A stretch of 64,000 nt of DNA, taken from assembly GCA_965205595.1 (NCBI GenBank), contig CBDBHI010000020.1:1-64000 (forward strand). Direction: 5' to 3'. Every line of letters begins with the position of its first letter. Position 1 is the stretch's first letter. Below, piece by piece: positions 59,057 through 64,000 of this stretch. The stretch is from CATQHP01 sp965205595 (GTDB lineage: Bacteria > Acidobacteriota > Terriglobia > Bryobacterales > UBA6623). The translations under genes and the position numbers were made by a program. Under the pieces are notes generated by a model. That model worked only from the letters and a program-made list of their open reading frames with translations. It was not told where the DNA came from and ran no database searches.

Positions 59057-60643
59057 TCAGCGGCTCGGAAGCGCCAGCCGGTCGCCAACCTCGGCCATTT
59101 TGTCTGCTAGTTCAGCGCTTAGGCGCTCGACTACGTTTCGGTTCCGCGGCAGTCTGACCATATTTGTCGTTTCGTCCGGATCGGACCGTAGGTCGTACAG
59201 CTCATCGCGCTGTGGGTTCATGAAGTCGCGCACAAGCTTCCAGCGAGGGGTACGCAGCATTCGCATATGGGTACGTGACTGATGCTTTGTCGAGTACTCG
59301 CCGTAGAGTGCGTTGTCCCAGTTTTTAGCGCTGCCATCGAGCAGCGGGAGTAAGTTTCTACCGCGCACGATCTTATCCGGCGGAAGTTCACCGCCGGCCA
59401 TAGCCACGATTGTCGGGAACCAGTCGAGGTTCGATATTGTCTGCTCCAAAACTGTCCCTGGACGAACAACTCCGGGCCAAACGACCGCCGTCGGTACGTT
59501 GATCGAGCGGTCCCACATATTTGGGCGCTGGCCGTCGGGAATATTGGCTGTAGCGGGCGGGTTGCGAGTCAGTACGTAGTGACCGTTGCCCTTGTGCCAC
59601 ACGCCGCTATGCCCCATGTTGTAGCCGTGATCGCTGGAATAAATAATGATCGTCTTTTCGCTGAGGTCAAGCTCGTCAAGTTTCGCCATCACGCGACCCA
59701 GATTACGATCGACGCCCTTCGTGCTGGCCAAGTACTCGCGAGTCATGCGCTTCACGCGTTGGATGTCGAGGTAAGGAAAACTTGGATTGGGAATGATTGG
59801 GTTGAGATCGGCGAATGGCGCCCAGTCCTCCGGCGCGACCGGCAGCCAACGTGTGTGGGGCGCTCGGTAGTGCAGCGAGAGAAGGAACGGGCCGGCTTTT
59901 TCATTCTCGAGAAACTGTAGAGCGTGATCGGTCAAGATGTCTGTCGTCAGGCCCTTGAACGGCTGCTCCTTGCCTTCCTTCTCGAGCACTGGGTCGACGG
60001 GGGTCGTTCCTCCACCACGGAACCCCATGAAGTACTGATAGCCGTTGTTGGTCGGATGATGCTGGTCGAGCAGGCCGAGGTGCCATTTCCCGACCAATCC
60101 GGTACGGTAGCTGGCTTTCTGAACGAGTTCGGGCCACATGACCACATCGGGATCGACTCCCCCATACGGTTCGCGTTGCGGATTGAGCCAATCAGTCATC
60201 GCCAACTCCGACCCGTACTGACTTGTCATCAGACTGGCCCGCGATGGACTGCAGACCGGCGTTACGGTGAATGAGTTTTTCAAATACGCCCCGCGTCGAA
60301 ATAGCTTGTCCATGTTTGGAGTGGACGCATGCGGTTTCCCGGAGAGGCCGAGTGCCCAGGGGGCTTGATCGTCGGTATAAATGAACAATATATTCGGTTG
60401 GTCGGCCGCCGCGAGCGACAGGGCGAATGCCAGAAGAATTACTAGCCCCCATTTCCCACCACGTGGCGCTGGAAAGTGCGTGAGAGGTGCGTTATTACGA
60501 GGCGGGCGAAGATTGGCGCGCGGAGGCGTACTTGACAGTTCGATGAGCACGACGATCGAGCGCAACGCAGTAGTGGCGCACCTATCGCGTGCTTTCGCCG
60601 TCAGGTGGTGAGAAATACGGGCCAGGCGGTGCATAGCGCACAC
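59057..60643 (-). CDS. Secreted sulfatase whose 5' region is supplied by a MITE-B insertion
   Basis: A type I sulfatase. The mature part has NILFIYTDDQAPWALG, the formylglycine motif CSPSR in TVTPVCSPSRASLMTSQY, GKWHLGLLDQHHPTNNGYQY and IYSSDHGYNMGHSGVWHKGN. The hydrophobic signal LVILLAFALSLAAADQ begins exactly at the inner end of a MITE-B copy. All codons upstream (about residues 8-66 of the open frame) are MITE sequence read in frame (ARISHHLTAKARDRCATTAL). The original start is lost or displaced. Candidate starts are ATG 60643/60634 outside the MITE or GTG 60550 inside it, giving an unusually long, poor signal peptide. The protein may be mis-exported. Confidence 0.88.
   Translation of the reverse strand: MCAMHRLARISHHLTAKARDRCATTALRSIVVLIELSSTPPRANLRPPRNNAPLTHFPAPRGGKWGLVILLAFALSLAAADQPNILFIYTDDQAPWALGLSGKPHASTPNMDKLFRRGAYLKNSFTVTPVCSPSRASLMTSQYGSELAMTDWLNPQREPYGGVDPDVVMWPELVQKASYRTGLVGKWHLGLLDQHHPTNNGYQYFMGFRGGGTTPVDPVLEKEGKEQPFKGLTTDILTDHALQFLENEKAGPFLLSLHYRAPHTRWLPVAPEDWAPFADLNPIIPNPSFPYLDIQRVKRMTREYLASTKGVDRNLGRVMAKLDELDLSEKTIIIYSSDHGYNMGHSGVWHKGNGHYVLTRNPPATANIPDGQRPNMWDRSINVPTAVVWPGVVRPGTVLEQTISNLDWFPTIVAMAGGELPPDKIVRGRNLLPLLDGSAKNWDNALYGEYSTKHQSRTHMRMLRTPRWKLVRDFMNPQRDELYDLRSDPDETTNMVRLPRNRNVVERLSAELADKMAEVGDRLALPSR
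60442..60625. repeat. MITE-B/REP element, full copy in opposite orientation (184 bp)
   Basis: Same length as the 27581-27764 copy and clearly homologous throughout in the reverse orientation. Ends CTAGCCCCCATTTCCCACCA and GTGGTGAGAAATACGGGCCAG. It lies across the start of the sulfatase gene and is read through in frame. Confidence 0.85.
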
Positions 60644-60745
60644 AGTATAGCCGCATAGCCGCGCGTGGATGGGCTATTCGTCCCTCGCTGAGATGGAGTA
60701 CCATCGTTGCGGAGGACGGATACCGTCGAACAAAGGGAGTATTCG

Positions 60746-61405
60746 ATGTTTTGCCAGAAGTGTGGTCAACCGATAGCGACAGGAATTCAGTATTGCCCTG
60801 GGTGCGGCGCGGACGTTTCCGGGCAGACGATCGATGCGCCGAAATCGGAAGTAACGCCGGCCGACTTAGTCCGACCCGCAACGACCGCGACACCTACCCC
60901 GGTCGCCGCGGCCGCCGTTAGTAGCGAGTACTCCGGATTCGGCCTCCGTCTCGGCGCGGTCCTCATTGACGGTGCGATTGGCTGGGTTGTGTCTCTCGCC
61001 ATTCAAATTCCTCTGGGTCTAGGCATGGGCCTGAGCGATTTTCAGGATGCTGACAACGTATTCGCGATGGTCGGAATTTTTGGTTTCGCGATTTTTGCTA
61101 GCTTCGCCTTTAGCTGGCTCTACGAAGCTCTGCTTACTAGTTCGGCTTGGCAGGGGACCGTCGGAAAGAAAGCGCTCGGAATAATCGTGACAGACGAAAA
61201 CGGAGGCAGGATCTCGTTTCTACGAGCCACTGGCCGCCACTTTGCAAAAATGTTGTCCGGCTTGCTGCTGTGCGTCGGGTATCTGATTCAGCCTTTCACA
61301 CCCAAGCGACAAGCACTCCACGATATCCTTGCGGGGACGCTGGTGCTCAAGCCAGGCTCCGTGACATCGCCCCCTGCGCCGACTGTGGGCGGTGTTCAAG
61401 AATAG
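60746..61405 (+). CDS. Zinc-ribbon RDD family membrane protein
   Basis: About 219 residues from ATG 60746, preceded by AAAGGGAG. The N-terminal double zinc ribbon (MFCQKCGQPIATGIQYCPGC) and an Ala/Thr/Pro linker lead into an RDD domain with three membrane segments (GLRLGAVLIDGAIGWVVSLA; AMVGIFGFAIFASFAFSWLY; FLRATGRHFAKMLSGLLLCV). It carries the family Arg and Asp residues (LRLGAVLID, QALHDILAGTLVLK). RDD proteins are poorly understood transporters or ion-exchange components. Confidence 0.88.
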   Translation: MFCQKCGQPIATGIQYCPGCGADVSGQTIDAPKSEVTPADLVRPATTATPTPVAAAAVSSEYSGFGLRLGAVLIDGAIGWVVSLAIQIPLGLGMGLSDFQDADNVFAMVGIFGFAIFASFAFSWLYEALLTSSAWQGTVGKKALGIIVTDENGGRISFLRATGRHFAKMLSGLLLCVGYLIQPFTPKRQALHDILAGTLVLKPGSVTSPPAPTVGGVQE

Positions 61406-61456
61406 AGACTCAACGAACTGCTCGGTGGTTCGTTCTCGCGGCCACCTGCTGTCCAT

Positions 61457-62761
61457 ATGAGCTCTGACCCAGACGCGATCGCCCCCGAGCTCTCAACCCG
61501 GCGCATCGTCACCGGGAGCGCCGTTGCCGCGGCTGGACTGTTCGCGGCACAAGCTAGCGGTTTCGTCCGTCAGGCCATCGTCGGATTCGTCTTGGGTACT
61601 GGAGCCGAGGCCGACGCGTTGACGATCGCTTTGGCCCCAGTCGAACTGTGGTGGTCGGTGCTCGCTTTGACGGTGATCTTCGGATTCGTTCCTGGCTTCG
61701 CCAAGAACGAATACCGTTTCGAAGACGTTTTACAACCAGTGTTCAAAGGCGCGGTGGTGTCGGCGATCGCAATCTTTGTCCTCGCCCGACCGCTCGTCAT
61801 CGTGTTTGCCCCCGGCTTTGATGAAGCGAGCGTTGTTCGGGCGGTTTTTCTGACACGACTGCTGAGCCCCGCACCTATCGCGATTGGCTGTGGCTTTGTA
61901 TACTCAGCGTTTCTCATCAGCCGGAGGCGATTCGCGCTGGCGACGGCGCCTCATGCGCTGGTGAATATCTCGACGATAGTTGGCGCTCTCACCATTGGGT
62001 CAGCGTATGGCGGCGCGGGGTTTTGCATCGGCTACACTGCCGGCACCTTCCTCTATTGGGCAGTCGCGCATCGGGCGGTGCGAGATCTACGACAGCGTCA
62101 AACGGCCCAGCCTACAGCGCTTCGCGCCATCGATTTGATCCGTGGCCCTGCCCCTATTCTCGGGCAGGCCCTCGCTATGGAACTAAACACGGTGGTGACG
62201 CGAGCCTACGCTTCGACGTTTGGCACGGGAATGACCGCAGCCTTCGATTTTGGATTCAAGCTCTTCCGGGTGCCGATGGCACTACTCGTCGTTCCTATCT
62301 CGCAGTCGTTGTTGCCTGAGATTTCTTCGTTACATTCGAAGCCGGGCCAGAAGCAGACTGTCTTCCAGACGATTCGCCGCGCTGCTCTGCTCACCGCGGC
62401 CGGAACGGCACTGGTATCGGTGGCATTGATCGCTCTGCGAGAACCGTTAGTCTCGTTGCTCTTCGAGCGAGGAAAGTTTGGGCAGGCCTCGACATCCGCT
62501 GTTGCTCTAATCTTGCTCAGCTACGCGCCGTCGATGATGGGACGTGGCGTTCTCGATGTCCTGTCGCGAACGATGTTTGGGCTGTCGCGGTTTAGGGTGC
62601 CCGTAGCGGCGTCGCTGAGCGCATTGGCTCTGAACGCGCTGGTGTGTCACCTCGCGGGCACGGCCGGACCCGGTTGGATTGGTGTCGGCGCCATCATCGG
62701 GTTCACGTTTGGCGCCGCCTGGTTGATGCTCGATATCCGCAGTGCCGAACGATCGGCCTGA
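61457..62761 (+). CDS. murJ: MurJ/MviN-type lipid flippase
   Basis: 434 residues with about a dozen membrane segments. It flips the peptidoglycan precursor lipid II or a related polyprenyl-linked sugar. SGFVRQAIVGFVLGTGAEAD, FGFVPGFAKNEYRFEDVLQP, APGFDEASVVRAVFLTRLLS, AFDFGFKLFRVPMALLVVPI, SQSLLPEISSLHSKPGQKQT and LLFERGKFGQASTSAVALIL match MviN family blocks. It is shorter than E. coli MurJ (about 510 residues) and could serve an exopolysaccharide instead. Confidence 0.85.
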   Translation: MSSDPDAIAPELSTRRIVTGSAVAAAGLFAAQASGFVRQAIVGFVLGTGAEADALTIALAPVELWWSVLALTVIFGFVPGFAKNEYRFEDVLQPVFKGAVVSAIAIFVLARPLVIVFAPGFDEASVVRAVFLTRLLSPAPIAIGCGFVYSAFLISRRRFALATAPHALVNISTIVGALTIGSAYGGAGFCIGYTAGTFLYWAVAHRAVRDLRQRQTAQPTALRAIDLIRGPAPILGQALAMELNTVVTRAYASTFGTGMTAAFDFGFKLFRVPMALLVVPISQSLLPEISSLHSKPGQKQTVFQTIRRAALLTAAGTALVSVALIALREPLVSLLFERGKFGQASTSAVALILLSYAPSMMGRGVLDVLSRTMFGLSRFRVPVAASLSALALNALVCHLAGTAGPGWIGVGAIIGFTFGAAWLMLDIRSAERSA

Positions 62762-62802
62762 CGCATACTCTGCCACCGAATCAACATTGGTATTATTCGA
62801 AT

Positions 62803-63216
62803 ATGAGTCTCAAGAAAATGTTGATAGTCCCTTCAATCGCCTTGTTGGCGCTGGTTTTCATGATGCCGTCTACCGCCCTCGGCGCTGAAGGCGGCCTGAT
62901 GCACTGCTTCGCATTTACCCCAATCGCGGATGCGAGCGAGGCCGACTGGAAGGCGTTTTACAAAGCAACCAAAGAGCTACCCGCAAAAATCGAAGGTCTA
63001 GACAGCGCGTGGGCCGGCAAACTGCGGCGGCCAATGCGGCAATACGAGAGCGATGGCGGTGAGGCTACCCTCCGCGAATACGGCGTCTGCATGGAAATGA
63101 AGGACGAAGCCGCGCTCGCCTCATACGCTGAGCACGCCGCCCACACCGAGTGGGTGAAGGTCTACGCTAAGGTTCGCGTTGCCGGAACGCTGACGTACGA
63201 CATCATCGTCGAATAG
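62803..63216 (+). CDS. Secreted Dabb (stress-responsive alpha-beta barrel) protein
   Basis: About 137 residues from ATG 62803. A signal peptide (IVPSIALLALVFMMPSTALG) is followed by a ferredoxin-like Dabb domain: GLMHCFAFTPIADASEADWK, LDSAWAGKLRR, EYGVCMEMKDEAALASYAEH and AAHTEWVKVYAKVRV. The conserved H-x-x-W motif is present. Small dimeric proteins of unknown or cyclase-like function; exported versions are frequent in this phylum. Confidence 0.85.
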   Translation: MSLKKMLIVPSIALLALVFMMPSTALGAEGGLMHCFAFTPIADASEADWKAFYKATKELPAKIEGLDSAWAGKLRRPMRQYESDGGEATLREYGVCMEMKDEAALASYAEHAAHTEWVKVYAKVRVAGTLTYDIIVE

Positions 63217-63227
63217 CTCGCTGATCG

Positions 63228-64000
63228 GTGATCCTCTCGCCCAGCGAGCCTCCTCAGATTGTTGAAACCACCGCCGGTCTGTGCTTTTCGCTGAGCCTGC
63301 CCGCTGCGCGTCATGGAGTCGCTCACTGGGCTTGGCTCGCCGATCCGCATATTTCCGTGGATCCGAGTGCGAAGGTTCGTGACCAGCATCCACGTGTAGA
63401 ATTAGCCCGCATCGTTGCTGAGGTTTGTGGTTCAAAACCTGACGCGACTCTGGTCAACGGTGATATCGCTTGGTATGAGGGCGACCGCGGAGACTACGAA
63501 CAATTCGCTGTTTCGATAGCGCCAATTCGAAACGCGATGCCCCTCGTGCTTGGGGTGGGCAACCATGACGCCCGCGATCAGCTTCTCGAAATTGCTGACG
63601 TTCGCCTCGCATCCGCTCCGGCCCGCATCAATGCCGTGTTCGACCAAGCGCCGTTTCGGTTTATCGTGCTCGACTCGCAGAGGCACCCTGAAGAAGTAGG
63701 CGGTGAGATCGGCCGCGAACAATTAGATTGGCTTGGCGCCGTGCTCTCAGAGCGGGACGCGACTACGCTCGTGTTCCTACATCATCCAGGACAGTCTTCG
63801 AGTGAAGGTTGCTTCGATTTCGATGACCTTTTAGAACTCGCGGCCGCGCACAAGAGTGTAAAGGCAATCGTCAGCGGGCATGATCACGAGTTCGGATTGT
63901 CGCGCGCCGGCGACATTCATCTGATCGCCCTACCCGCGGCGGGGTTTACTTTTCGATCGGAGGTCCCAACGGGATGGGTCGAGGCGACGCTAACATTGGA
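63228..64000 (+). CDS. Calcineurin-like metallophosphoesterase (3' end outside window)
   Basis: Open from GTG 63228 to the window edge. All five metallophosphoesterase blocks are visible: WLADPHISVDP (DxH), TLVNGDIAWYEGD (GDxxW), VLGVGNHDARDQ (GNHD), LVFLHHPGQSS (His-His) and IVSGHDHEFG (GHxH). An Ig/purple-acid-phosphatase-like N-terminal segment precedes them (PPQIVETTAGLCFSLSLPAA). No signal peptide is seen with this start, and an upstream start is not available because of the Dabb stop. A phosphodiesterase or phosphatase; the substrate is unknown. Confidence 0.85.
   Translation, partial: MILSPSEPPQIVETTAGLCFSLSLPAARHGVAHWAWLADPHISVDPSAKVRDQHPRVELARIVAEVCGSKPDATLVNGDIAWYEGDRGDYEQFAVSIAPIRNAMPLVLGVGNHDARDQLLEIADVRLASAPARINAVFDQAPFRFIVLDSQRHPEEVGGEIGREQLDWLGAVLSERDATTLVFLHHPGQSSSEGCFDFDDLLELAAAHKSVKAIVSGHDHEFGLSRAGDIHLIALPAAGFTFRSEVPTGWVEATLTL

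Overview
The window looks like chromosomal DNA (roughly 60 % GC by eye) from an uncultured Gram-negative bacterium of the Acidobacteriota type, with the Bryobacterales/Solibacter side most likely. This is inferred from an Oar-like TonB-barrel protein, the DUF1549/DUF1553 plus DUF1501 pair, three secreted sulfatases, two DUF3604 proteins, many Tat-signal sugar-isomerase-like proteins and a complete tolQ-tolR-tolA-tolB-pal-cpoB operon. No rRNA gene is present to settle it. Several genes carry single-base frameshifts, which could be real decay or assembly indels.

Layout. 1-4112: a quinone oxidoreductase and a convergent 2-keto-4-pentenoate hydratase (both frameshifted), a secreted DUF5060 glycosidase-like protein and endonuclease III. 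4208-8755: a degenerate group II intron (minus strand) that has been hit repeatedly. A large-serine-recombinase element (5102-7335) sits exactly in the palindromic GGV-I-TP codons of its reverse transcriptase, a 151-bp MITE sits in the maturase domain, and its 5' RNA part carries a 206-bp tandem duplication. 9041-9584: a broken REP-associated (Y1) transposase. 9784-17230: DUF3604 protein, PQQ-type dehydrogenase with cytochrome c tail, Oar-like barrel. 17445-22651: an IS4 remnant, a beta-helix cell-surface protein, and a complete IS1595-family transposon (20014-22521, 8-bp target duplication CTATTTTG) carrying three passenger genes including a Doc/Fic toxin-like gene.

22725-44335: a catabolic and secreted-enzyme region with two sulfatases, a toxin-antitoxin cluster (HicB, DUF433/DUF5615, HicB plus dead HicA), the DUF1553/DUF1501/DUF3500 run, an IS630 copy, sugar-isomerase/amidohydrolase/mannonate-dehydratase-like proteins, LamG and DUF1961 proteins, tRNA-Lys, pabA/trpG and a second DUF3604 protein. 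44419-47518: an NtrC-type regulator with a degenerate receiver domain, split by a 1.6-kb integrase-type IS. 47937-64000: housekeeping genes. These are a FliA/WhiG-like sigma factor, pyrF, an arsC-like gene, the Tol-Pal operon, recN, cysQ, a third sulfatase, an RDD protein, murJ, a Dabb protein and the start of a metallophosphoesterase.

Two dispersed non-autonomous repeat families run through the window: MITE-A (151 bp, two copies) and MITE-B/REP (184 bp, CTAG-ended, two full and two partial copies, plus solitary CTCACCAC/GTGGTGAG ends). The most system-like novelties are the recombinase element that uses the group II intron reverse transcriptase as its attB, and the IS1595 transposon with a Doc-centred three-gene cargo.
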